In this document: positions 1 through 12,079 of the stretch, piece after piece
Numbering within the stretch: the stretch's first letter is position 1
Layout of the letters: every line of letters begins with the position of its first letter
Source: Citrus sinensis
Lineage: Eukaryota; Streptophyta; Magnoliopsida; Sapindales; Rutaceae
Assembly: GCF_022201045.2 (NCBI RefSeq)
Contig: NC_068559.1
Span: 868,001 to 932,000, forward strand
Direction of reading: 5' to 3'
Length of the DNA stretch: 64,000 nucleotides
Translations under genes and position numbers: made by a program
Notes under the pieces: model-generated
The model's database searches: none
Told to the model about the DNA's origin: nothing
Seen by the model: the letters and a program-made list of their open reading frames with translations, nothing else

Positions 1-53
1 AATAACCTGATAAAAGTTATTGGTTATATAAACTAAAGGAAAAAAGGCAGCTA

Positions 54-186
54 CTACGTTGGAGCATCTCTAACATAGAGCAGCCCCTAGAATTGTTCGA
101 TACATGTAGTTGAATCTGAAACAATTATAACAACGTGCATCCAACAGTTTTGGAGATTGGTCTAAGTTGGAAATGCTCCAACGTAG
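54..186. mobile_element. Small MITE with 14-bp terminal inverted repeats
   Basis: CTACGTTGGAGCAT at 54-67 is matched by its exact reverse complement at 173-186, giving a 133-bp element with no coding capacity. Termini of the form TTGGAGCATctccaac are common among plant MITEs. No clear target duplication was found, so the superfamily is left open. Confidence 0.55.
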
Positions 187-1784
187 CTAAACTCAAAGAA
201 AAATTACATTACTTCATAACATCAATCAAAACTAATTAACTTTGGACTTCAAATAGATATGAAACGATCCATATACTTTTAAGTCCAAACGGGGTTACAA
301 TTGTTATTATTTTGGAAAAATTTACCCTTACAAACATGTTGGGAATATGAACACATTTTAGTCATTTTGATAATGTTTAGTAAATATAACTTTTGAATAA
401 TAATTTGTCAAAAATAATAAAGTATTATAGGATTTTCGTCATACAAGTGTAAGATTAAATCATCTTAGCTCTCAAGTTATAACATAGCAAGTGTATATCA
501 AATTCTTTAGTATTGTATTTTTTAATTTACAGTTGTTCCACTTCAATACTAAACATGATCTAAGGGAGTTAAAATAGTGTCATCTATTCCAAATAGATGA
601 TGAAAATGGTAGATTCAAGATTTGCTCATAAAACAGACACCAGATAGAATAGAGGTGAAAAGTAAACAGAACTGAGGACTCGGAAAATTAGACGCCCAGG
701 ACTAATGTGAGTTAGTCACGTTCAAAGGCATTTATAAGATTAGAAGGAAATACAATAGACGAGGGAATAAAAAATAAAAAATGTGCACAAAAAAATGATG
801 TTAGAAAAGAGTTAGAGGCGTTGGGCTTTTGGCTAATGGATTTAGGCCTATTAAATTAATGGCCCATTAAAAGCATTGACTTTACGAATCATGAATTAAA
901 AAGGATTTTTTTATATTTAATTTATTATTTAGTGTTAGTTTGGTACATGTTATCTAATAGTTATAAGTAATTATTTAATCCCATAATTTCTTATGAATCT
1001 TTTTTTTTGGTTATTTTTGTTGTCTTTTTAGTAGAACTTTTAAAGATTAAATAAATTATTTTACCTCTAATAGTAAAAACTCAAATCTTATACTTTTGGA
1101 AATAGAGATTGAAAAGTCATTTTAAATGTTAAAATATCTAAAATATCCTCATTTTATTTGACAGTTTCATCTTATTATTTTCATAGCATATTTTAAAAAT
1201 TTTGCTTATTAAAGTAATTTTATAATTTTTAATAGAAACTCTCATTGACAATCAAACAACTAAATTTTTTAAATAAAAACTTTACTTAAATAAGCTCTAC
1301 TTGAAAAAACTATACTAAGCAAAGCCTTAGGCAAGCACATGAAGACAAAAGGCAAAAAAATCATTTGAATGGTTTTTCATATTGCAATAAATAGTACATT
1401 ATGGAGTTGTGTCTCACATTAACTAATAAAGAGGAAGTATTTGGATTTATAAGTTGATAGATTCTTTCATCTAATAAGCCAATTTTTTGGATTAGATACC
1501 TAAAAATCCTAGGTCTAATCCCCAACATACACAATTCAAATAATGATTAATTATATGTATATTGGAAATTGCAATTTAGTTTGTTTTAATATAATATGAA
1601 ACCATATAAAATAAATAAACAGTTTTTGATTTGTAGATTTGGCGAAATATAAGACTATTTGAAATAACAAATAAATAAACTCTCAGCACCCGTGCAAAAC
1701 TCAAGCGCCCAATCCCAAAGTTGACGTACGGCCCGACATACATTTCGTAGCTTGCCAGCATACTGTACATATGGCTGGCAATTA
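187..1784. other. Intergenic, AT-rich
   Basis: No gene is seen. Around 340-565 lies a very diverged, reverse-oriented relative of the Tourist-like element at 3768-4040 (shared fragments around cttttgaataataattttg and tcttagctctcaagtta). The rest is A/T-rich DNA downstream of the dioxygenase gene. Confidence 0.5.
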
Positions 1785-3329
1785 TTAACTTTTAATCTTC
1801 ACAAAGTCAGTGTGAGCTTTGCCTTCCATTTTATTCTCGAAAACGTGTCTAAGGAAATCCACGTACTTAACATTTCTGTAAACTCTAGGTCGATCATCAT
1901 TCACAATTGATTCTACTGGGCCAATTTCTGCTTCATCATTTGGAAGCATAGCTGTTGCCACTGACATTCTTGGCCTGCTCGTATTTGCCAGAGCTCTGTG
2001 CTCAATGCTTCTGTACACCCCATTACTAAAAACCTGAATATTAAAACCAACAAAGATTCAACTAATTAACTCTATACTTAGAGTTTAATGTATTCAACTA
2101 CATGCTATCAGAAATGAAGTTCTAATTATCAAATACCTCGGCCGCGTCGCCGACGTTTACAACAAGTGCATTTGGAATTGGTTTTATAGGAACCCATCTA
2201 TCTTTATTCTTGATTTGTAGGGCTGTGATCTCATCATCTCCTTGCAGAAGTAATGTTATTGTGCCTCCATCAGAATGGGGGCTGATACCGAGAACAAGAT
2301 CAGGCCTGGAGCAAGTTGGATAGTAATTCATTCTCATAGCTTGTTTCATCTCCCCATGTAATTTTTTGAGACCGTCTCTATCCATTCCCATCAACAATGA
2401 TAAATCGGCTAATAATTCCTCAGCTACTTTTTGTGCTCCTTCTGAGTATTTTTCTACTGCATCCCTATTAAAAAAATATAATTAATAATTTAAATTATTA
2501 CTTTATATGAAAATTCCCAAGTGCGGATGCGTGCTCGACTTTAAAATACAAGTAAATGTTCACTTCTTTGTACAAAGGGTTGCTAGCAGCTTAAACATTT
2601 ATTTTTAGTAATTTTTTTTTTACAAGTAGTTGGACATCTGCACTTCCGCAATATAGAAGAACTCGAGTTTCTAACTTTATTTCTATATGTCAGAAAAAGA
2701 TGACAACATACTTGAAACCCGGTACTGTGGTTGGCCAGAGCTTCATTTTTCTGAGGTTAGGTGGGCGAGTGATAAGCATTATGAGATCACACCAATCGAG
2801 TTTTTGTAGCTCAGATACTACAAAGCCTTGTCCATATCCTTGAAGATCGTTAGCTGCCATAGCATATTTCAGTTTTTCATCACGAGGAAGTTCAAAAAAT
2901 GCTGCTACTGCTGCCTTCATATCTTGCAACACCTTTTCTGATATCCCATGATTTACTAGCTGCAAAAATTACATTATGGGTTAAATATGTTTCATTAAGA
3001 AGTGTATATATAAGAAACAGCTCATTTGATTGAATACACACACACACCTGAAAGAAACCCCAATCTTTGCAAGCACTGTCTAGTTTCTTTAGCTCATCTT
3101 CATCTCCATTGGCTATCAAGGAAAAGTTTATGATTGGTATTTCGGATGAATCTGCGGGAATATACAACTCGGAATCAAGTGGCCTGTCCTTTTTCTCTTG
3201 TATGAATCTTTCAGGCACACACTGAGGGTCATTCCTCACAATCTCCTGAACACTTGGCACAGGTAAAGATTTTCCCCAACCTAATCCTTTATCTTCTTGC
3301 ACGCATCCATTCTCACCTGTTGGAGCCAT
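1785..3329 (-). CDS. 2-oxoglutarate/Fe(II)-dependent dioxygenase (SRG1-like)
   Basis: Four exons: 3329-3048, 2959-2712, 2464-2137 and 2033-1785, all with GT-AG introns, giving 368 residues, normal for this family. The N-terminal part (about 55-150) fits the DIOX_N domain (DWGFFQ, LVNHGIS, FFELP). The C-terminal jelly-roll has NYYPTCSRPDLVLG, the iron ligands H240 and D242 in HSDGG, the third ligand H298 in SIEHR, and the 2-oxoglutarate-binding RMS (R308-S310). Such enzymes hydroxylate, demethylate or desaturate small specialised metabolites in the cytosol; the closest named types are SRG1 and codeine O-demethylase-like proteins, but the substrate cannot be told from sequence. The start at 3329 is chosen because upstream codons in the same frame are unlike the family. 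No break is seen, so the gene looks functional. Confidence 0.93.
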
Positions 3330-3428
3330 TTGTGTTTTTCTTCTCTTCAACCTTAGCCACGGGCATACGCACATTTATAGTATGAAAGCCCAAACTTAGG
3401 GTCAATTTATAAAAGTAGCCCAATTCTC

Positions 3429-3465
<37 letters not shown>

Positions 3466-3767
3466 CTTTCCCTTTTAACAAGATAGTCTTGTTATCTGAA
3501 CTTCTCTTGAATGAAGTTCATGTAGTGATTTGGTGGTTAGTAAACAAAAATATTAAAGTAATTAAATTTTAATTATACACTAAAATTAAAAATCATGTGG
3601 TGTAAGATAGATAGATTAATTGTGCATGTTTATGAGAGAGAAAAGTGTTTTGTCAATCATGTGATATTTAGGGATATTATTATCCAAAATACATTTTTTA
3701 ACTACGTAAACATGAAAATTAATAAGTGGTCAATTTATTTATTTATTTACAAATATATGTATATATA
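3330..3767. promoter_or_regulatory. Upstream region of the dioxygenase gene with CT microsatellite
   Basis: The region 5' of the dioxygenase start holds a pure CT microsatellite at about 3433-3461 (GA on the coding strand), typical of plant 5' leaders or core promoters. No TATA box could be assigned with confidence. Confidence 0.4.
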
Positions 3768-4040
3768 GGGTGCATTTGAAATCGAGCTTGGGCAGCTGTA
3801 GTTTAAAATCTACAGTACTAAAGTGTTTGATAAATACTAATTGTTGTAGCTTTTAAGCTATGTTGATATAATTTTTCACTTGTATAATGAAAAATCTATT
3901 ATATCTTTAATAATTTTGTCAAAATTATCATTTAAAATTTATATTTACTATATATTATTAATTTTTGTTTGATAGTTACATTTTTTTTCCCACAACAGTT
4001 GTGCCTTAAAAGTTATATCACTTCAATCACAAATAGAACC
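3768..4040 (+). mobile_element. Tourist-like MITE, copy 1
   Basis: A 273-bp element from GGGTGCATTTGAAATCGAGC to ATCACAAATAGAACC, flanked on both sides by ATA. Its termini are imperfect inverted repeats (compare GGTTCTATTTGTGATTGAAG on the reverse strand). It is related to the element at 44195-44450 in inverted orientation and to the fragment at about 43820-44060. No coding capacity. Confidence 0.6.
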
Positions 4041-5882
4041 ATAATTATTGGCATCAACCTCTTAAAAGATGCCCTTAAAAATGTTTGGAGTTTTCTTATA
4101 GTTTGACTTTGGCAACTAAGGTAGTTGATGAGGAATTAGGGAATATCATCCAAAAGACACTGAAGATTTACTTGGCTGATACTGTTTTTGTCTATCATTT
4201 ATATCATTGAAATGTAATTCATTCCATTAAATTTACAAGCTAAAGGGTTATTATCTCTATAGGATTAAATATCGAGTTATTGCAAAATTTAAAAAGAAAA
4301 ATGAGACTATGGAAGTAAATATTCTCTCATTTATTGCTACGTACTACATTATTCTTTTTAGTTTCTACTGTATTCTTGCTTATAATATACGTAAAAACGA
4401 TTCGTCAAAGTGATAAATCTGAATGAAACTTGACTTCTTAGTTCTTATCAAGGATTTAAGCAACGAATGGACTAAAACCAACAATAACCTATGAAATTCA
4501 ATAGCATAGTTGAAAGATTCATATATGAATTCTTCTACTATACCATACTATACCATGTTATTTATTTTTATGATTGTAATATATAAAGATAGAAATGGAA
4601 TAAAGATCAATCTACAGTATGGATATGGATCCTCATACATGTTAATATATACGTAATGTACACAGTATCTCAATTCTATTTCTTTGCTTTGTGTGTGTGT
4701 GTACACACTTTGGTAGTATCATCCTGAGATTAAAGACAATCTTGGAGTTTACATCTTAGTCAATAACATTAATTGTTTTTGGTAATTAATGGCATCCCAT
4801 CCGACTCATCCTGAAACATTGGAGTTTACTTCTTAGCTGATATAGTTTTGGTCTATTCGATGGCGGCAATTCCTAGAGATACACATTTTTTGAGTTTCTA
4901 TTGACAAGGGCATTCGACTGAAATTTAAAGGATATTTCAGATATATACTTCACCAGTTCCTAATTAAGGACGTTGTTATCTCTAGCTGCTATAATAGTTA
5001 GGATAAATGAATGAGTTGTCGCGTTGTGCTATCGACAATCTCACTCTCTTCACACGACATCTGTCCAATTATAATATTCAATATACACACACACACACAA
5101 AATTAACACAATAAATATAATAAATTAATATTGATGAGATCAACACCAAGTAATGATTCAATTATATTGTTGTTCTTGATAATGTCATCCTGAAATTCAC
5201 AAAATTGGAGTTTACTTGTTGGCTGATATCGTTTTTGTTTATTGAATGGCGGCAATTACTTCAGCTATATAAAAAAAAATTTTGTTTCTATCTACAAAAG
5301 GGTGCAATAAAAATTAAACTACAGCTTGAAAATTTCTTGATTTGGACTCTAATTAATCAATTATAAACTTTTTCTCATTAAAATTTCTTCTGGGAATTGC
5401 CAAATATCGGACATGCTGACCGTAATTGCTGCTTCTTCACTCCTAGCTGTACAACTTTGTCCCACTCAGTAAGATATCATTTGCTTCTGTTTTCATCTAT
5501 TTGTTACTTATTAACAACAGGAGCCGGCTACTTTGCATCCGTGATACGTTATCCCCCAATTTTGTCTTTAACGAACCATCCGTTGGATAATATCTAACGG
5601 TTGGAAAACATACATATAGAAAATGGAGAGTAACTTGATAAACAAGTTAGAAGCCGGTGACAAAAAATTTAACAATTATGTGGTACGCAATTACAAGTAA
5701 CCGGTTAGAAACAGATAAGACGTTCTTGAATGCAAGAACTCGTTACATGCAATTGTACGTTGCAAACAACTCTTTGGATCCATACCAATTTCTGTTGGAC
5801 TAAAATTCACATGTAATGTTATCAAATAATGTCTTGAAGAAGATCAATTTATTTACTACTGAAAGGTAAAGAACTCCAAGTC
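4041..5882. other. Intergenic with a repeated block
   Basis: No gene is seen. A motif GGAGTTTACTT-TT-GCTGATAT followed by GGCGGCAATT occurs near 4823-4870 and again near 5209-5255, with a weaker relative near 4166. Preceding cATCCTGA sequence is also shared, so this looks like an old local duplication. A short CA run lies at about 5082-5099. Confidence 0.4.
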
Positions 5883-5909
5883 TTGGCGAAAAGAAAAAGA
5901 AAGAAAAAA

Positions 5910-7488
5910 ATGGCTAACATCATCACCCTGGCAGCAACCTCTGCTTCTACTAGTTCCCAATCCAACACCGCTTTTGCTGACGGCCCTTTGAACATCTCCG
6001 TTTCTCCTTTGCTACATCTTCTCAATCTGGCCAATCTCAACCATCGAAATAGCCTTAGTGATTTGCAGCAGCGAATTGAGATGAGTCCGCTTCTGCTCCT
6101 ACCCGTGCCAAGGCTAAGGAATGATAATCCCAAGGCAACCTCTGCCAGCTTCGACCTGGAACCCTTAGAGCGAGGTGCCAAGCTTTTGAGGGAGATCGGC
6201 GCATCTCCTAATGTGAAGAAGTAATCGAATTTCAGTTGATTTTTTGTATTATTAAATTGAAATCCTTATACATGGGATTTTTTTGCTTTATTTTGGTGAT
6301 TTACACACACCCATGTTGTGATAGCCATTTGAATTTATGAAGAAGCAAGGGGAGGCATAACAAGCAGAACTATGTGCAAAGGCCGTTGAATATAAGACTA
6401 TGGAGGCTCAAGCCAAAAATGAAAGATGCTTACTTTTGAACTGGCTTTGTTATTCGTCTTTGAGGTTCTTAAAGAATAATTTGCTTGTTCCAGTGCCGTT
6501 AGAAGAATATAATATTGGAGATGTATGAACCCGTTTGTTTCTTTACTGAAGCTTAGGCAAATTGTTCATTTCAATTGGATGCCTATCGGATATTTTTAGC
6601 AAAGTTTTATATATGTAGTGTTTAACATCTCTTGGTTGTACAAGTGGGATTGTTTATCGATTAGGCTCATAAATAAAATTTCTTGCATTGAAGTTGTTTA
6701 ACATGTTAGAGTTGGGGAAGTTTAGGATTAACATTTGATTTCCTGCTGCGGCTTGGCTGCATTATAAACGTCCTTTCGAGCATAAAGGTTGTGTGAATTT
6801 GAAGAAATAAATTTAATGGCATTTTTTTATACTTTCTGAAGTAGTATTCACATTTAATTTCTGGAACAATTTCTTTTGTGTATTAATTGCCTTCGATAGC
6901 CTTTTGTAAATTAGTCTTTTAGTTTGGAGGTTAAAATAATTGATCTTTACATAAGATAATTGGTTTATGCTTGTAATTATTGATTATGTTGGCTCTGGAA
7001 CATAGTTGAAACATTTTGGTTAACGAAATTTTTTCTTGTTTATGGTAAGGAGAGGCAAATGGTAATTTGTGACGAGCAGATAAATTTAGGTCAGTATAAC
7101 AAACAAACAAAATCAAGATGGCTCGTTACGAGGATGAATTGGCAAGAAAGAGGATGCAGCCATGTAGCATTTTATGTTTTGGGGTTCGCTTAATTATATT
7201 TGTTACAGACATGTTTGTAAAATGGACAAGAAGTTGATACAGGCTGAAAATGACTATCACAGACCGAAAAACGAAGAGCTTGAAAAAATTGGAGAAGAGT
7301 CATCAATAAGGCATTTGTGGGGCAAGCTCGACGAGCTACTGAAGAACAGATCCAAGGAAAAAAATAAACAAACAGAAAGGGAAAAGGTTGTGATTGAACG
7401 TGAAACAATAAGGGTGAGAGCACGCGATTTCAAGAACATGGTTGATGGTAATTGGGAGCTAGCCACAGAATTTCTCAGTTACACATGA
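5910..7488 (+). pseudogene. ATAD3-type AAA-ATPase pseudogene (N-terminal half)
   Basis: Pieces in order match the N-terminal coiled-coil half of plant ATAD3 (DUF3523 plus AAA, a mitochondrial membrane ATPase). About 5910-6224 has the signal-like start, ADGPLN, then RNDNPKATSASFDLEPLERG and LREI; a Ser/Gln/Pro-rich stretch at about 6005-6110 is readable only in a shifted frame. About 6329-6424 has MKKQG, AKAVEYKTMEAQAKNER. At 7112-7158 is MARYEDELARKRMQ. From about 7233 comes AENDYHRPKNEELEKIGEESS, then after a frame change ARRATEEQIQ, then QTEREK and IERETIRVRA. The AAA module with Walker A and B is missing and the reading frame is broken several times. Spacers ending in AG separate the pieces where introns would be, so this is a duplicated gene fragment and not a retrocopy. 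Family assignment is from remembered conserved motifs. Confidence 0.8.
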
Positions 7489-7490
7489 AC

Positions 7491-8747
7491 AAAATACAAT
7501 TTTTTTTCTTTTTGTTTTTAACGGACGTTGGTGGATCGGAGACCAAAAAGTATTGCTACCAGAAAAGCCAGTTGCACTTAACCTCTTCCATCTAACCTAT
7601 TATATTTTAACCGTTAGATTATAAGAGTTTCAATCCAACGATAGCTTTTCTAAGAGATAAAATAAGGGGATTACTTATCACCGTTACAAGGTAACCGGAC
7701 CCTTAACATAAATGATAGAAGCAATATGATTGGGTCGGCTTTTTTTTGTGTGGAGTCTCTGTAGTGTTATTTTTTGTTTTTCAAAGTTTAATAGCGATGG
7801 CTTTAAGAATCTTATATACATTCATAATGTGAAAACACCAATCAAGTTTGTGAATTATAAAATTATTTCATGATTCAAAGATTTGAAAATAAAGTCAGTT
7901 TGTGGATACTGACTATGATTGTCATTCTCAATAACAGTTCTATAAAAACCTTCCAAAATCGTGAAGGTTATTAATTTCCTTCATCGTCAATTTTGCCGAA
8001 CATGGGTTTGTATTAGAAAAATTAAGAAATATTAAAACATAAGAAACACAACTAGAAGCACGTCCTTTGTACGCGTCCTCGTCGATCACTCAATACATGT
8101 AAGTATGTAATTGGCATGAATAATAATAAATAATAAGAAATCTATCCGACATGATGAAACTAAGGAAATGTTCCTTATATACAAAAATTAAATAATTTGC
8201 AAAATCTTATTCTCCTAGTGAAAACGACAAGTTGCATTTGCAGATCAACATCTAATCAAGTGATCCATCTTACTAGCGCATATTAGACAATCGACAATCT
8301 GTAGAGGCAGATGATTCGTTCATATCAGATTACAGTTCAAAATATGCCCTCTACATAGCATATAAACAAGAACTCCGTCGAATAAATGATCTGTGCAATC
8401 TCATACTATGTTCCAATTCCCAAATGTTAACTGCTTATAACAGCAGGACACTTTGACAATCAAGACCTTCCAGATGCACAGCGGCATTCTTAAAGCATCA
8501 ATAATTTTTGAGGGACGATGGGTGAAGGAAAAAAAGTAATGCTAAATCTGACCAAAATGGATATTTGTTTCTCAATAGAACCCAAACCATTACAAAGCAA
8601 TTTTGTTAAAATTGTGCAACTAATTTAAACTCTAGCTTATAAAATACAGCCTTTCTAGAAAGTAAATAAGCACATTCCTCAGAGTTTGTGATATATTAAT
8701 TCAAACTCAAATCACCTTAGCACATGAATTCATCTGTCAGCGAGAAA
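7491..8747. other. Intergenic
   Basis: No gene or repeat of note. It holds the decayed 3' side of the ATAD3 pseudogene and the 3' flank of the eIF3f gene. Confidence 0.4.
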
Positions 8748-11039
8748 TTATGGCATCTGAGCAGCAGTGTTCAACTTTTCTGCTAAGCTGAGCTGGGTCC
8801 TGGTGATACTTGACAAATATAGCAAGAGCAACTGGTCCTAGAAGAACCAAGAAAAAGAAAAAGATAAACAAGTTAGAGTCCAACAACAAATTAGAACAGA
8901 AGAGTCCAAGAACAAGTTAGAACAGAACAGTCATTAATTGGACCATATAAACACAGACGCTACATTCATAATCATTGACATCAGTTCTAGTTCTGTAGAA
9001 ACTAAAGAAGGTTACACTCAATCTTACCTGTAGGCTGTCATTTACAAGCTTGTCAAAAGCTGGAGGTGACAGTTTGGGAAGGGAGGCTACAGTCTCTGAA
9101 AGAATACGCCCTACACTATTATCAGGTACAGCACGCCCTTCCTGAGGGGAACGCTCGTATCAAATCAGATTAAAACTATCTGAGAATAAAATAAGAACAG
9201 GAAAATTATCATACTTACCACAGTGTCATCAACATATTTGTAGATATCGTTAATAAGAGTTAGTAGCCGTTCCATCAGGACTTCCATTCCTTCCAAATCA
9301 CTAGGGAGTTTGTCAACCGATGTTGACTTCAGAATATCGACTGCCATCACGATAAAACTTTTGTTATTCAATTGCATGCCCATCAGGATACCAACCATCA
9401 TATAAATCAGCTTGTATGAAAGTTCTAAATTTACGAACAATTAGGGGGACAAAAAACAAGACAGAGCTGAAAATAGTGATGATATAAACATGGACCACTA
9501 AAGGTTATTTGTTATGTTAGATCATATATTCTGCAGGAAGCTAATACCAGTCTTTTTTGATTTCATATAAGTGAATCAGTAATATAATGGCAGATCAAAC
9601 AATCCCCCTGGCATATTAGATGTGAACCAAAATGACAAGCATATACATACATCCAACTCGCTCAGCTTCAATCATTCGAAGATCAAGAGGGATTTCTTGA
9701 AATTGTGCAGCAAGCTGTCGATCTCCAAGAGACAAATTGACAGAAACATAAGCTTTTACAGTACCCTCTCCATTTCTGAATCCTGTATCTACAGTCAGGT
9801 GGACAGGATTAGGGACTTCGCGACAATAGAATTCATGGATCAAGGCACTGCCACCAGTGACTCCCAACCCTGTAGAAAACCTGCACACATTCACAAAAGA
9901 ACAATTGCATAAGACATCAACAATTCATATACATAACAAATTTGATTTACGGCAGAGAAATCATAGAGAGACGAGAAGTACCATCCAACAATCACTTCCT
10001 GAGGATTCACCTTTAGATGTGACTTTAACATGGTATGATGGTATTCAATATCCAATGCAACCTGCAAATAATAAACATTGGGTCCATAAGCTTCCTAGTT
10101 CTGGCTAAACAAAAACACAATTCCTACTATACTATTTACCGGAATTTATGAAAACATCATTCACAAACATAATTGCAAAAACGGAATGACTTAAGCACAA
10201 TCATATATCCATAAATAAGCATTTTACAAATAATTTCAGTAACCTCAAACAGAACGACTTCAGCACAACCATATATCCCATAAATAATCAATGTACAAAT
10301 AATTTCAGTAACCTCTCACCAAAATAGTAGTCATTTATAGTTCTGAACCTAGCTAACGTTGATACATTGCTACTCAAAACCTTGATGATAAGTAATTCTG
10401 TATCTATTCATCAATTTAACCCAACCAATCAGTGAAGGTTATAATTTTCCTTTTTCTAGGGGGAAAAAATTCTTTTGGTAATTTTCTCAGCTTCCAAACA
10501 TATCATAAACATAAACAAATCATTTTCAATCAATAAATGCAACCCTAATACATAGCTACAAAATCAAAACACCAAACTATGTAATTTAGTATTTATTCAT
10601 AAATTTACCTCAAACAATTGGTGAAGGATATGGTTTTCCTTTTTCTTTTAAAAAAAATTCCTTTCAGTAATTTTCTTAGCATTCAAACAGATCATAAGCA
10701 AAAGCAAAACAACTTAAAGCAATGCCTACCAGCTAAGAATATCAAACGAACGCAAAAAAGAAATAAATAAATAAAGACAAAATAATAAAAATAAACAAAA
10801 ATAAGGACCTGATCGGAGAACTCGTTGTGAGGAACGACGTAGGAGTTACGGATATCGACGGTGCCATCGGGCAAAACGGAGCCAAGAAGCGTGCCGATGA
10901 CGCGTTCAGCCTGGTCGGGGCGTCTGACGTAACAGTCGCAGATGTTGAAAATAACCAACGGGTGAACTTTCGCCGTTACATTCGACGTCGCCGCTGATGA
11001 AGGTCCGAATTGCAGCACCGTGCGGTCGCTTGCCGCCAT
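8748..11039 (-). CDS. eIF3f: Eukaryotic translation initiation factor 3 subunit F
   Basis: Six exons: 11039-10809, 10061-9982, 9880-9651, 9340-9219, 9141-9028 and 8837-8748, joining in frame to 288 residues (plant eIF3f is about 290). The protein starts MAASDRTVLQFGPSS and carries an MPN domain from about residue 25: VHPLVIFNICDCYVRR, ERVIGTLLG, DGTVDIRNSYVVPHNE, VIVGWFSTG, FYCREVPNPVHLTVD. The C-terminal helical part has LEGMEVLMERLLTLINDIYKY and ends LAEKLNTAAQMP. The JAMM zinc ligands (HxH) are absent, as usual for an MPN- subunit. It is a core part of the eIF3 complex that recruits the 40S ribosome and mRNA in the cytosol. The frame is clean and every splice site is GT-AG, so it is most likely functional. 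Intron 1 holds short tandem duplications. Confidence 0.97.
10196..10315. repeat. Tandem duplication in intron 1 of eIF3f
   Basis: Two adjacent copies of about 62 bp share ATATATCC, ATAAATAA and AATAATTTCAGTAACCTC. A second pair, AATCAGTGAAGGTTAT near 10427 and AATTGGTGAAGGATAT near 10615, suggests repeated duplication in this intron. Confidence 0.6.
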
Positions 11040-11862
11040 TCTTATCTTCTTCTTCTTCTCTTCTGATCTCGATTCAAAAAGCAAAGAGCGAGAGCTAGGG
11101 TTTTGAAAATATCGAATTGGACAGTCCGAAGAGTTATAACCACTTACTACTGGCATCGTAAACCTTCGTGGTACTGGATTGGGTTGGGCCTCTAAAGATA
11201 ATTACTGTAAATATTTCCTCGAAATACTAAATACACCGACTTTTCAATTGAACTTTTAAAGGTGTGAAGCAAGCCCAAAAAATAATTCAGCTAAATTGCA
11301 ATACCCGGAACACATATGTATTTAAAAGGTTTTTTAAATAAAATTTTATTACTTATTTAAAAAGCCACCTCAATATTTAATATTTATTTCAATTAAGATT
11401 TTTTAAATAAAAAATAATTCTCTCTCTTCAATTTTATAGAGTTGTTTTCTCCCTCTTCAATTTGTATTTTATTTATTGGAGAGAGAGAAAGAAGTGTTTT
11501 AATTACCATTTATTTTTCTTTTGAAAACATATTTATTTGATTAAAATAATATTAATTTATTTCTATTTAAAGAGCTTTTTAGAGAATAAAAAATTTTTTC
11601 ACCTGTATTTTTACTACATAGGTAAATAAATAGATATTTAAAAAGTAAAATTAATAGAGCTTTTTGAAGATACTTTTAGAGTGAAGCCATTGGCACCCTT
11701 GTAAAATTCTCATCAAACGTCGCTTTTGCATTAACAAATCTATATTAATTCAAAATTACATAAAATGACAAATTGAGTTACAGTTAAACATTTTAATATC
11801 TTCAGATTTTATTATTATTATTATTTGAAATTATTATTTCACGTTGACCATTAATAAATATA
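11040..11862. other. Intergenic, upstream of eIF3f
   Basis: Holds the eIF3f 5' leader (a CTT-rich run just before the start codon, AGAAGAAG on the coding strand) and then AT-rich DNA. Nothing else is recognised. Confidence 0.4.
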
Positions 11863-12079
11863 GAGTAATGATATAGCCACAAACTCTTGTATAAACTTAT
11901 TTTGTACAAACTTATTTTGTACAAACTGATGTGGCGTTAATTCATTGGTTGAATTAAATATCTCTTGACCCACATGATTTATTTCTATTATTTTATATTT
12001 TCATTCAACCAATGAATTAATGACACATCAGTTTGTATAAGATAAGTTTGTACAAGAGTTTGTGGCTGTATCATCACTC
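11863..12079. mobile_element. Fold-back MITE with 9-bp target duplication
   Basis: A 217-bp near-palindrome. The left arm (GAGTAATGATATAGCCACAA, later TTCATTGGTTGAA) is mirrored by the right arm (TTCAACCAATGAA, later TGTGGCTGTATCATCACTC). ATAAATATA flanks it at 11854-11862 and 12080-12088. The long terminal inverted repeats and 9-bp duplication fit a Mutator-type non-autonomous element. Confidence 0.75.
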
